From positions 744,001-808,000 of the forward strand of contig NZ_JAMKCQ010000001.1 in assembly GCF_024169515.1 (NCBI RefSeq): DNA of 64,000 bases. Direction: 5' to 3'. A model generated the notes under the pieces. The model was not told the origin of the DNA. It did not search any database and saw only the letters and a list, made by a program, of their open reading frames with translations. Below are positions 50,963 through 59,455 of this stretch, in pieces. The DNA comes from Erwinia aphidicola. Lineage in GTDB: Bacteria > Pseudomonadota > Gammaproteobacteria > Enterobacterales > Enterobacteriaceae. Position 1 is the stretch's first letter; every line of letters begins with the position of its first letter. The translations under genes and the position numbers were made by a program.

Positions 50963-52369
50963 TCACGATCTCCAGCCACCTCCCAGCGCTTTATACAGCG
51001 TGATCTGCTGGTTTAACTGCCCCAGACGGGTGGCAATCAGCGACTGCTGGGATGCATACAGTGAACGCTGCGCGACCAGAACATTGAGATAATTATCCAC
51101 GCCTTCACGGTAGCGCACCGTGGCAAAGCGGAAATTGCGCTGGTTTGCCGCCTCATCCAGCTGGCGTGCTTTTAGCTCATCCTGATAGGTTTCCTGCCCC
51201 GCCAGGGCATCCCCCACCTCTTTAAACGCGGTCTGAATGGTTTTTTCATAGTCGGCGATTTCAATGCGTTTTTGCAGTTTAGCGATATCCAGATTGGCCG
51301 AATTCACCCCGCCATCGAAGATCGGCAGGCTGATACTCGGGCCAAACGACCAGGCCGCCGTGCCGCCGGAGAGCAGGTGGCTGAAAGTGGCCGAGGTCGA
51401 ACCGCCAGAAGCGGTCAGGCTGATGCTGGGGAAGAACGCCGCCCGCGCCGCGCCGATATTGGCGTTGGCGGCTTTCAGGGTATGTTCCGCCGCGATAATA
51501 TCCGGGCGGTGGGTCAGCAGGTCAGACGGCAGGCCCGCTGGCGTGGCCGGAAAGTGCCACGCTTTCTGCAGGCGCGCGCCCGCCAGCAGGTTCGGCGGCA
51601 GATCGCTCCCCACCAGCAGCGCCAGCGCGTTAACGTCCTGACGCACCTGACGGCTGTAGCTGGCGATATCGGCCTGCGCCGTGCGCACCGACGTTTCTGC
51701 CTGTACCAGATCCTGCTCGCTGGCCACGCCGCCGTCATAGCTGCGTTTGGTCAGGTCATATGAATCCTGCTGACTTTTCGCTGTCTCCTGCGCCAGTGCC
51801 AGCAGCTCGTTATCCGAGCACAGCGACAGATAGCTCGAAGCCACTTCGGCGATCAGGCTGATCTGCGTCGCGCGCTGGGTGGCTGCGGTGGCCAGATACT
51901 GTTCCAGCCCCTGGTCGCGCAGGCTGCGCAGGCGGCCGAAGAAGTCCAGCTCCCACGCGGTCACCCCCAGGCTGGTACTCATCTGATGATAGGTTACCGG
52001 GCCGCTGCTCTGCGTGCTGTAAAGGCCCCCTGGCAGATGGGTGCCGCTCCCTTCAGCATCGAGGTCGATGGACGGCAGCAGCGCCGCACGGTCAATTTGC
52101 ACCTGCGAACGCGCCACTTCCACGTTCAGCGCCGCCACCCGCAGGTCGCGGTTATTGGCGAGCGCGCTGGCAATCAGTTTGTGCATCACCGGGTCGGTAA
52201 AAAAGCTCTGCCAGCGGATCTCTGCGCCATTTCCGGCGTGGGTTCGATCCTGGCTGCCATAGTGCGTGGCCACCGGCAGCGCCGGACGATGATAGTCCGG
52301 CTCCATGGTACAACCCGCCATAATCAGCGCCAGCGGCACAACACCCAGAGTGAATGACTTACGCATCAT
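50963..52369 (-). CDS. Outer-membrane efflux lipoprotein (OprM/AdeK type) of the AcrAB-type operon
   Basis: A second TolC-like channel, 468 residues from the chosen start. It has lipobox [15 protein letters not shown], the OprM-family signature [35 protein letters not shown] and the C-terminal LYKALGGGW. Three in-frame ATG codons (52378, 52369, 52366) overlap the 3' end of the AcrB-like gene; those at 52369/52366 have GAGG at a usable distance. It is the last gene of an adaptor-pump-channel operon. It shares family but only limited sequence with the channel at 41.5 kb. Confidence 0.9.
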   Translation of the reverse strand: MMRKSFTLGVVPLALIMAGCTMEPDYHRPALPVATHYGSQDRTHAGNGAEIRWQSFFTDPVMHKLIASALANNRDLRVAALNVEVARSQVQIDRAALLPSIDLDAEGSGTHLPGGLYSTQSSGPVTYHQMSTSLGVTAWELDFFGRLRSLRDQGLEQYLATAATQRATQISLIAEVASSYLSLCSDNELLALAQETAKSQQDSYDLTKRSYDGGVASEQDLVQAETSVRTAQADIASYSRQVRQDVNALALLVGSDLPPNLLAGARLQKAWHFPATPAGLPSDLLTHRPDIIAAEHTLKAANANIGAARAAFFPSISLTASGGSTSATFSHLLSGGTAAWSFGPSISLPIFDGGVNSANLDIAKLQKRIEIADYEKTIQTAFKEVGDALAGQETYQDELKARQLDEAANQRNFRFATVRYREGVDNYLNVLVAQRSLYASQQSLIATRLGQLNQQITLYKALGGGWRS

Positions 52370-55300
52370 GTTTTTCATCCTCAGTTTGCGTCTTTTTAGT
52401 ACGCGTGAAGCACTGTGAGATCGCCACATAGAACATCGGCACAAAGAAGATGGCGAGGAAGGTTGCGGTGATCATGCCCCCGACCACAGCGGTACCAATC
52501 GAGTGCTGGCTACCCGCCCCCGCGCCGTGCGAAATGGTCAGCGGGAAGACGCCCAGCACAAAGGCCATTGAGGTCATGATGATCGGGCGGATGCGCAGCC
52601 TGGCCGCTTCGGTTGCCGCCTCCACCAGGCTCTTGCCGTGGTTATCGTGCAGTTCTTTGGCAAACTCGACGATCAGAATGGCATTTTTCGCCGCCAGCCC
52701 GACGGTGGTCAACAACCCGACCTGGAAAAACACATCATTGGTCAGCCCGCGCAGCAGCACGGCGAGAATGGTCCCCAGCACGCCGAGTGGCACCACCAGC
52801 AGCACAGAAATGGGAATCGACCAGCTCTCATACAGCGCCGCCAGGCACAGGAACACCATGATGATCGAAATGGTATACAGCGCCGGGGTCTGCGATCCGG
52901 ACATCTGCTCCTCATACGACAGGCCGTGCCACTGCACGCGGAACCCTTTCGGCAGCGTGGCGGCAATCTGATTAACGGCCTTCACCGCATCGCCGGAGCT
53001 GTAGCCTGCCGCCGGGGAACCCATAATTTCTACCGCCGAGACGCCGTTAAAGCGCTCATAGCGCGGCGAACCGGACTGCCATTTGCCGCTGCCAAACGCC
53101 GAATAGGGCACCATATCGCCGCTGGCATTGCGGAAGTACCATTTGTCGAGATCTTCCGGCGTGACGCGCGAACCGGCGTTGCCCTGCACGTAAACTTTCT
53201 TCACGCGCCCGTTGTAGATGAACTGGTTAACGTAGGTCGACCCCCAGGCGGTGGAGAGCGTGTCATTGATATCTTCCAGGCTCAGCCCCAGCGCCCGGGC
53301 GCGTTCATCGTCAATAATCAGGTGATACTGCGGCTCATCCTCCATGCCGTTGGGGCGGGTGGCGAACAGCCGTTTGTCCTGGGCGGCCTTAGCGAGGAAC
53401 TGATTACGCGCCGCCATCAGCGCAGCATGGCCCTGGTTGTTGATATCCTGCAGGAAGAAGTCGAAGCCGGTGGCGTTACCCAGCTCCATGACCGCAGGCG
53501 GCACCAGCGCGTAGGCTTTGACATCTTTCAGCGTGGCGAAGTACGCCATGGTGCGCGCAGCCACTTTAGCCACCGACTCATTGCTGTTGCGCTGATCCCA
53601 GGGTTTTAGCAGTACGAAGGACATGGCGGTATTTTCCCCGCGCCCGGCAAAGCTAAAGCCGTTCGGTGAGAACACCGACTGTACGGCGGGTTCATGCTTC
53701 AGCAGCCAGGCTCCGGCCTCATCCAGCACCTGCTGGGTACGCTCGCTGGAGGCATTTGCGGGCAGGGTCATCTGCATCATCATCACCCCCTGGTCCTCGT
53801 CCGGCAGAAACGAGGTCGGCACGCGGGTAAACAGGTAGCCGGTGGCGCCGACAATCACCAGGTAGACGATAAAGAACAGGCCACGGCATGAGATCACCGT
53901 GCCCACGCTGCGGGTATAGCTCAGCGCCCCGGCGTCAAATTTGCGGTTGAACCAGCCCGCGAAACCGGTGGTTTTCACATTGGCCGAGCTGGCTTTTAGC
54001 AGCGTGGCGCAGAGCGCTGGCGTGAAGATCATCGCCATCAGCACCGACAGCACCATCGCCGAAACGATAGTGATCGAGAACTGGCGGTAGATGGTCCCGG
54101 TCGATCCGCTGAAGAAGGCCATCGGCAGCAGCACCGCCGACAGCACCAGCGCAATCCCCACCAGCGCCCCCTGAATCTGCTGCATCGATTTAATGGTGGC
54201 CGCTTTCGGATCCAGCCCTTCGTCATGCATCACGCGCTCGACGTTCTCTACCACCACGATGGCATCATCCACCAGCAGGCCAATCGCCAGCACCATGCCG
54301 AACATCGTCAGTGTGTTAATGGTGTAACCGCAGGCGGATAAAATACCGAAGGTGCCGAGCAGCACCACCGGCACCACCATGGTGGTGATCAGGGTAGCGC
54401 GCAGGTTTTGCAGGAACAGCAGCATCACCAGGAACACCAGGATAATCGCCTCAATCAGCGTTTTCACTACCTCGTGGATTGAGGCGCTGACCACCGGAGA
54501 AGTGTCATACGGGAAGTTCACTTTTACGCCTTCAGGCAGGAACGGCTCGATGGTTTTCACCGTGGCGCGCACGCTGTTAATCGCATCCAGCACGTTGCCG
54601 CCGCTGGCCAGGCGCAGCGCAATCCCCACGGAAGGTTTACCGTTAAAGGTGGCGGAAATGCTGTAATCCTGCGGACCGAGGTCGACACCGCCGACATCGC
54701 GCAGGTGCACCTGCGAGCCGTCCGTATTTACCCTCAGCAGGATATTTTTAAACTGTTCCACCGACTGCAGGCGCGTCTTGCCGACGATAGTGGCGCTGAA
54801 GCGCGCCCCCTGCACGGTTGGCAGCCCCGCCAGCTTACCGCTGGAGACCTGGACGTTCTGCTGGGTGATGGCGGTGGTGATATCGCTGGGGATCAGCTGA
54901 TATTTGTACAGTTTCGCCGGGTCGAGCCAGATGCGCATGCCGTACTCAGACCCCAACACGATAAAATCACCGACGCCGTTACTGCGGGCGATGGGGTCCT
55001 GCAGTTTCGACACCAGCAGATCCGCCAGGTCGCCGTTGCTCATATTAGGGTTGCTGGAGGTGAGCCCAACGACCAGCATAAAGTTCGCCTGGTATTTACG
55101 GATATTGATCCCCTGATTCACCACCTCGGTCGGCAGCTGGGATTCCGCCAGCGACACCTTGTTCTGCACCTGCACCTGGGCAGTATCCGGGTCGGTGCCC
55201 TGATTAAAGGTGACAATGATGGTCGCGCTACCGTCACTGTTACTCTGTGATTCGATATAGCGCAGATTATCCAGCCCGTTGAGCTGCTGCTCGATAACCT

Positions 55301-55487
55301 GGACCACGGTGTTCTGGGTGGTCTCCGCGCTGGCGCCTGGGTAAGCCACCTGCACCGAGATCGCCGGCGGCGCAATGTTAGGATACTGGTTGATCGGCAG
55401 GCTGTAGATCGACAGTGCGCCGACCAGCATCACCACGATTGCCACCACCCAGGCGAAGATCGGGCGTTCAATGAAGAATTTTGACAT
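52359..55487 (-). CDS. RND multidrug efflux pump, AcrB-type (HAE1)
   Basis: A 1042-residue inner-membrane pump of the hydrophobe/amphiphile efflux family. The N-terminus [21 protein letters not shown], the proton-relay pair in [20 protein letters not shown], the GAQ-like region [20 protein letters not shown] and the TM10 lysine in [17 protein letters not shown] are all AcrB/MexB hallmarks. It lies 14 bp downstream of its adaptor gene and overlaps the channel gene. A genome of this type normally has another acrAB with tolC elsewhere; this operon with its own channel is closer to MexAB-OprM or AdeIJK. Confidence 0.94.
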   Translation of the reverse strand: MSKFFIERPIFAWVVAIVVMLVGALSIYSLPINQYPNIAPPAISVQVAYPGASAETTQNTVVQVIEQQLNGLDNLRYIESQSNSDGSATIIVTFNQGTDPDTAQVQVQNKVSLAESQLPTEVVNQGINIRKYQANFMLVVGLTSSNPNMSNGDLADLLVSKLQDPIARSNGVGDFIVLGSEYGMRIWLDPAKLYKYQLIPSDITTAITQQNVQVSSGKLAGLPTVQGARFSATIVGKTRLQSVEQFKNILLRVNTDGSQVHLRDVGGVDLGPQDYSISATFNGKPSVGIALRLASGGNVLDAINSVRATVKTIEPFLPEGVKVNFPYDTSPVVSASIHEVVKTLIEAIILVFLVMLLFLQNLRATLITTMVVPVVLLGTFGILSACGYTINTLTMFGMVLAIGLLVDDAIVVVENVERVMHDEGLDPKAATIKSMQQIQGALVGIALVLSAVLLPMAFFSGSTGTIYRQFSITIVSAMVLSVLMAMIFTPALCATLLKASSANVKTTGFAGWFNRKFDAGALSYTRSVGTVISCRGLFFIVYLVIVGATGYLFTRVPTSFLPDEDQGVMMMQMTLPANASSERTQQVLDEAGAWLLKHEPAVQSVFSPNGFSFAGRGENTAMSFVLLKPWDQRNSNESVAKVAARTMAYFATLKDVKAYALVPPAVMELGNATGFDFFLQDINNQGHAALMAARNQFLAKAAQDKRLFATRPNGMEDEPQYHLIIDDERARALGLSLEDINDTLSTAWGSTYVNQFIYNGRVKKVYVQGNAGSRVTPEDLDKWYFRNASGDMVPYSAFGSGKWQSGSPRYERFNGVSAVEIMGSPAAGYSSGDAVKAVNQIAATLPKGFRVQWHGLSYEEQMSGSQTPALYTISIIMVFLCLAALYESWSIPISVLLVVPLGVLGTILAVLLRGLTNDVFFQVGLLTTVGLAAKNAILIVEFAKELHDNHGKSLVEAATEAARLRIRPIIMTSMAFVLGVFPLTISHGAGAGSQHSIGTAVVGGMITATFLAIFFVPMFYVAISQCFTRTKKTQTEDEKHDA

Positions 55488-55501
55488 CTGATTTTCCTGA
55501 T

Positions 55502-56629
55502 TTACTGCGCGGAAGGATCGGTGGTGGTGAGGTTGGCCTGCGGCGCGACTTTAGGCTGGCTCGCCGTGGCGTTGACCCGTGTTCCGGCACGCACGTTTTG
55601 CAGGCCGTCCACCACCACGCGGTCGCCCGCTTTCAGGCCGGAGTTGACCAGCCAGGCTTTGCCGACCATCTGCCCGGTGCTGACCATCTGCACTTGCAGC
55701 CGGTTATCTGCCCCCACTACATACGCATAGGGCCGCCCTTTGGTGTCGTGCATAATCGCTTCCAGCGGCACCAGCAGCCCCTGCTCGGCGACGCCCTGCG
55801 GCAGGCTGGCATGCACAAACATTCCCGGCAGCAGTTGGCGCTGAGGGTTCGGGAATGCGGCTCGCAGCGTCACGCTTCCGGTGCTTTCATCGACGGTCAC
55901 CTCAGTGAACTCCAGCTTCCCTTCCAGCGGGTACGCCGAGCCATCCTCCAGCGTCAGTTTTACGGCGGCGGCATTCTGCCCTGCGGCCTTCAGCCTGCCA
56001 TCAGCCAGCGCGCGCCGCTGTGCCAGCAGGTTGAGTGAGGACTCGCTGACGTCAACGTAGATCGGGTCAAGCTGCTGGATCAGGCTCATATAGCCTGTCT
56101 GCCCGCTGGTGACCAGCGCGCCTTCCGTCGACAGCGAGCGGCCAATATGACCGCCGATCGGTGCCAGCACGTGGGTGTAATTGAGATTGACTTTAGCGCT
56201 TTCGAGATCGGCTTTCGCTTCGCGCGCGGCGGCAACGGCATCATCCCAGGTCTGGAAGCTGATGGCGTGGGCGGCGGCCAGCGGTTTGTAGCGCGCCGCC
56301 AGCTTGTCGGCGTTAATTGAGGTTGCCAGCGCCTTATCGTAAGCAGCCTGATAGGTCGCCGGATCGATCTGGTACAGCGGCTGCCCGGCTTTTACCTCGC
56401 TGCCTTCGGTAAACAGGCGTTTGAGAATAATCCCGCTCACCTGCGGGCGAACTTCCGCGGTACGTACCGCTGTGGTGCGGCCAGGCAATTGAGTAAACAG
56501 CGTGACGGGCTGGCTGTGTAAGGTCGCGACGCCGACGTTGACGGCAGCCTCGCTAATGGTTGGCGCGGGCGTCCGATCGCAGGCGGCCAGCAAAAAAATT
56601 AAACTCGCGGGGAGGATCCTTAAGCGCAT
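55502..56629 (-). CDS. RND periplasmic adaptor lipoprotein, AcrA-type
   Basis: The membrane-fusion subunit for the AcrB-type pump. The 375-residue protein has a lipoprotein signal with lipobox LLAACD (Cys17), then the lipoyl half [19 protein letters not shown], a coiled-coil hairpin (about residues 95-165), the second lipoyl half TKV-like [20 protein letters not shown], and the beta-barrel and membrane-proximal domains. It is the first gene of the operon. Upstream are a consensus -10 box and two palindromes; no regulator gene is adjacent. Confidence 0.93.
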   Translation of the reverse strand: MRLRILPASLIFLLAACDRTPAPTISEAAVNVGVATLHSQPVTLFTQLPGRTTAVRTAEVRPQVSGIILKRLFTEGSEVKAGQPLYQIDPATYQAAYDKALATSINADKLAARYKPLAAAHAISFQTWDDAVAAAREAKADLESAKVNLNYTHVLAPIGGHIGRSLSTEGALVTSGQTGYMSLIQQLDPIYVDVSESSLNLLAQRRALADGRLKAAGQNAAAVKLTLEDGSAYPLEGKLEFTEVTVDESTGSVTLRAAFPNPQRQLLPGMFVHASLPQGVAEQGLLVPLEAIMHDTKGRPYAYVVGADNRLQVQMVSTGQMVGKAWLVNSGLKAGDRVVVDGLQNVRAGTRVNATASQPKVAPQANLTTTDPSAQ

Positions 56630-56650
56630 GGTGAAGTCTCAATTAGATGA

Positions 56651-56699
56651 TACTAATTAGTAACGAGAGTGATTACTCTCATAAAGGAGAGCCATTATA
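56651..56699 (-). promoter_or_regulatory. Promoter and operator-like palindromes of the AcrAB-type operon
   Basis: On the minus strand an exact TATAAT lies at 56694-56699. Downstream of it, in the predicted leader, are GAGAGTGATTACTCTC (56665-56680) and the perfect 12-bp palindrome TACTAATTAGTA (56651-56662), ending 22 bp before the adaptor ATG. Palindromes at this position are typical TetR- or MarR-type operators, but the regulator is not encoded next to it. No convincing -35 box. The region 56700-56831 shows no other feature. Confidence 0.6.
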
Positions 56700-56831
56700 G
56701 AGGGAGCGTCATCCTGACAGTGTTAAGTTTCTGCAAGGGTTGTTATCGAAACGCTACGTTTAAACGCTTCGTGCCGAATCAACATAATCAACAGCCGTAC
56801 ATGGCCCCTTCGTACGGTTCATTCGCTGTTA

Positions 56832-57020
56832 TTAGCCGCGCGGTTCAATCCCTCGCCGACGCAGCTCACGCCGGGCCAGCTCCTTCAGCCAGCAGGCAAG
56901 CGTGACATTGTCATCGTCGGTCAGCGTTCTTAGCTGAGCGTGAAGTTCAGGGTTGATACGCAACTGAAAAGCCGCTGAGCGGCCACCGACTTTCTGCGTC
57001 CTGTCTTTAAGTTTCGGCAT
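56832..57020 (-). CDS. Small ribbon-helix-helix-like protein
   Basis: A 62-residue basic protein from the ATG at 57020 (MPKLKDRTQKVGGRS), with a longer frame to 57071 less likely; AGGA lies upstream. The segment AAFQLRINPELHAQLRTLT followed by NVTLACWLKELARRELRRRG has the beta-strand/helix/helix pattern of Arc/MetJ-type DNA-binding proteins and of HicB-like antitoxin tails. I do not recognise a named gene. No toxin partner is adjacent. It sits between the AcrAB-type operon and the first omr RNA gene. Confidence 0.65.
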   Translation of the reverse strand: MPKLKDRTQKVGGRSAAFQLRINPELHAQLRTLTDDDNVTLACWLKELARRELRRRGIEPRG

Positions 57021-57233
57021 CGTGAGCAATTCCTGAGAGTAAAAAAGCGCCCCTTGTCGCGCTACCAACACATCAAGGGGCTGACACCACGCAATGGAAT
57101 GCAGAACTGCGCAGTGGTAGAAGCACCTTACAGGGTCGGAATTTTTTCTTTTGACGATTGGTGTAGTTAAAGCGGCTGCAGATGTTAGCGAGTCTTTCTG
57201 CTGACATGATTAGGTAATGGGAGAGTGGCGGGC

Positions 57234-57329
57234 AAAAAAAAACCCACGCATCCGCGTGGGTTGGTGCAACTGAACAGGGTATCAGCCTGCCGGGAGCAGG
57301 CTGCATTCTCACCAATCAATACCTCTGGG
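57234..57329 (-). ncRNA. omrA: OmrA/OmrB-type small RNA, copy 1
   Basis: Read on the minus strand the RNA begins CCCAGAGGTATTGATTGG, identical to the 5' seed region of E. coli OmrA, which represses outer-membrane protein and biofilm mRNAs with Hfq. It ends in a terminator: CCCACGC-ATCC-GCGTGGG followed by TT and then a long T-run (A57234-57242 on the given strand). The middle part, including the hairpin CAGCCTGC/GCAGGCTG, differs from E. coli. Length about 96 nt. A likely -10 (ACAATA, 57335-57340) precedes it. Position between aas and galR is conserved. The omrA rather than omrB label is tentative. Confidence 0.9.
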
Positions 57330-57387
57330 AAAGCTATTGTCATCTGAACCCCTTGGGGAAACCAGCAAACAAAAGCAAATGATTGGC

Positions 57388-57407
57388 GCGAAATGAAACC
57401 AGTTATG
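57388..57407 (-). promoter_or_regulatory. Conserved upstream block of omr copy 1 (possible OmpR site)
   Basis: On the minus strand CATAACTGGTTTCATTTCGC lies 59-78 bp upstream of the RNA start. A near-identical block lies at the same distance upstream of copy 2. OmpR activation of both E. coli omr genes is established; that this block is the OmpR site is inference. The region 57408-57452 shows nothing else. Confidence 0.6.
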
Positions 57408-57452
57408 ACCGCTGCTGCACTTCTTTACATATTGATTATATTAGGATTTTTC

Positions 57453-59168
57453 TTATCCATGGTTATTTAAGGCATCGGGGGCGATATTCATATGCTTCAG
57501 CACCGGGCCGATAATATTGCCAAATACCGGGGCCGCAACCGAGCCACCAAAGTGGTCGCCGGCGGTTGGGTGGTTAATCATGATCACCAGCGCCACCTGC
57601 GGGTTACTGGCCGGCGCCACGCCTGCCGTGTAGTTAATGTAGCCACCGTCATATTTTCCGCTGTCGCCCATCTTTTCGGCGGTACCGGTTTTAATTGCCA
57701 GGCGGTAACCCGGCACGGCGGCGCGCACGCCACTGCCGCCCGGCAGCGCATCGCTCTCCATCATGTGCACCACCGAACGCACCGTATCCTCCGGTGCGAC
57801 CCGGGTGCCCATGACCGGCGGGCTGACCTTAGTGATCGACAGCGGGCGATAAACGCCAAACGAACCGAGGGTGGCATATTCACGGGCAATCTGCAGCGGG
57901 GTGACGCGCAGGCCATAGCCGAATGAGAAGGTGGCGCGTTCGATATCGGCCCAGCGCTCGCGGTGCAGCGGGAAGTAGCCCACGCTTTCACCGGTCAGCC
58001 CCAGCCCGGTCGGCTTGCCCAGCCCGAACGAGTGATAGGTGTTGACCAGCACTTCGGCAGGCATCGCCAGCGCGATGTGCGATACGCCGATATCGCTCGA
58101 TTTTTGCAGGATGCCGGTCATGGTCAGGCGCGGCCAGTGACCAACATCGCGGATCAGGTGACCGTTGACGCGGTACGGCGTGGTGTCCAGCACCGAGTCC
58201 GGGCGCACCAGCTTGCGGATCAGCCCTTCCATCACCACCAGCGGCTTCACCGTCGAACCCGGTTCATAGCTGTCGTTGATCGCCGTATTGCGCATCTGCA
58301 TCGGCGACACATCGACAAAATTGTTCGGGTTGAAAGAGGGGTAAGACGCCATACCGAGGATCTCCCCGGTGTCGATCTTAATCAGCACCGCCGCGCCCGA
58401 ATCCGCTTTATTGAGGATCACCCCGTCGCGCAGCTTGCTGTACATGGTGTACTGATCAAATTTGTCGATGCTGAGCTGCACCGTCGGCGGCTGCCTGGGC
58501 GGCTCGTAGTTGATCATCGCCACAATATTGCCGTTGGCATCCTGGCGATATTTCTCCACGCCCGGCGTGCCCTGCAATAGCTTGTCGAAGCCCTTCTCCA
58601 GCCCGGTCAGGCCGGTATTATCCGCGCCGACAATCCCGAGCAGCGGGCCGGTTGCCTCAGACATCGGGTAGAAGCGGCTGTCGTCATACACGGTGGTGAT
58701 GCCGGTCAGGTGCAGCTTGGCGATATCTTTGGCAATGCCGAGTTCGATTTTACGCCCAAGATACAGGAAGCGGCGATTGGGATTGGCGTTGATCTGGGCC
58801 GCCAGCTGTTCCGGGCGCTGATCGAGCGCATTCGCCAGGTATTCCCACTTGTCGCTGGTAAAATCCGGGTGCGCTTCCAGCACGCGCTGCGGGTCCGCGA
58901 TGATATCGCGCGACGGCACGCTCAGGGCCAGCGCTTCACCGTTACGGTCCAGCAAGGTGCCACGGTTAGTCGGCAGCGTAACGGTACGCAGCGAGCGCTC
59001 GTCCGCCTGCTTCTCCAGCATTGGATGGTTGATGAGCTGCAAATCCGCAGTGCTGGCCAGCAGGAACACCAGGCAGCCCAGCACACCCAGGCACACCAGC
59101 CGGAAACGCACGGGATTAAAAGTGGGAGCAGGCTGATCTTTAGCCTTATTACGTTTGAGCGGCGGCAT
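57453..59168 (-). CDS. FtsI-like penicillin-binding protein 3 paralogue
   Basis: A class B PBP transpeptidase predicted to act on septal peptidoglycan, 571 residues. It has a short cytoplasmic tail, one TM segment (about 24-45), a pedestal domain with TNRGTLLDRNGE, and the transpeptidase domain. Motifs are SXXK Ser305-Thr-Val-Lys308 in EPGSTVKP, SSD at 357-359 where FtsI has SSN, and KTG at 493-495. The true ATG is 59168; the codon before it is TTG. It is not in a dcw cluster and lacks ftsL or murE neighbours. Salmonella PBP3SAL is a comparable acid-condition PBP3 paralogue. It is bracketed by the two omr RNA genes, all on the minus strand. Confidence 0.9.
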   Translation of the reverse strand: MPPLKRNKAKDQPAPTFNPVRFRLVCLGVLGCLVFLLASTADLQLINHPMLEKQADERSLRTVTLPTNRGTLLDRNGEALALSVPSRDIIADPQRVLEAHPDFTSDKWEYLANALDQRPEQLAAQINANPNRRFLYLGRKIELGIAKDIAKLHLTGITTVYDDSRFYPMSEATGPLLGIVGADNTGLTGLEKGFDKLLQGTPGVEKYRQDANGNIVAMINYEPPRQPPTVQLSIDKFDQYTMYSKLRDGVILNKADSGAAVLIKIDTGEILGMASYPSFNPNNFVDVSPMQMRNTAINDSYEPGSTVKPLVVMEGLIRKLVRPDSVLDTTPYRVNGHLIRDVGHWPRLTMTGILQKSSDIGVSHIALAMPAEVLVNTYHSFGLGKPTGLGLTGESVGYFPLHRERWADIERATFSFGYGLRVTPLQIAREYATLGSFGVYRPLSITKVSPPVMGTRVAPEDTVRSVVHMMESDALPGGSGVRAAVPGYRLAIKTGTAEKMGDSGKYDGGYINYTAGVAPASNPQVALVIMINHPTAGDHFGGSVAAPVFGNIIGPVLKHMNIAPDALNNHG

Positions 59169-59268
59169 CAATTTTCCGGAAAAGAGAACGAGGTAACTAT
59201 GCGGGAGTTATACAAAAAATGCAGGTGGGTTAACAGGGAAACTGTGTTTCAGATCGTGAGTGACAGGC

Positions 59269-59349
59269 AAAAAAAACCTGCGCATCTGCGCAGGTTGGTG
59301 AAACAAAGCGATAAAAACTTTTTGATGTTCACCCATCAATACCTCTGGG
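59269..59349 (-). ncRNA. omrB: OmrA/OmrB-type small RNA, copy 2
   Basis: Read on the minus strand the RNA begins CCCAGAGGTATTGATGGG, the conserved Omr seed, and ends with AACCTGCGCAGATGCGCAGG followed by eight T, the same terminator stem as E. coli OmrB. Length about 81 nt (OmrB 82). It lies nearer galR than copy 1, the relative position of omrB in E. coli. A possible -10 (ACAGTT, 59355-59360) precedes it. The stretch 59172-59268 between it and the PBP3 gene start shows no gene. Confidence 0.92.
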
Positions 59350-59408
59350 ATCTGAACTGTAGCAATCCCCCCACTTCAGCCGCTACCGCGCAATCGCAAC
59401 AGTTACCC

Positions 59409-59428
59409 GCAAAATGTAACCAGCTATG
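59409..59428 (-). promoter_or_regulatory. Conserved upstream block of omr copy 2 (possible OmpR site)
   Basis: On the minus strand CATAGCTGGTTACATTTTGC lies 60-79 bp upstream of the RNA start, matching the block upstream of copy 1 at 16 of 20 positions or better. GTTACATTTTG resembles one half of known OmpR boxes; a second GTAACTGTT follows at the expected distance. Assignment to OmpR is inference. Confidence 0.6.
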
Positions 59429-59455
59429 TGATATGTAGGGGTTTCTGCAATCTTT

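Noticed and set aside
59431..59445. GTAGGGG near the end of the bisC-type gene as another repeat
   Set aside because: The heptamer is present but no inverted arm follows, so it is a chance match.
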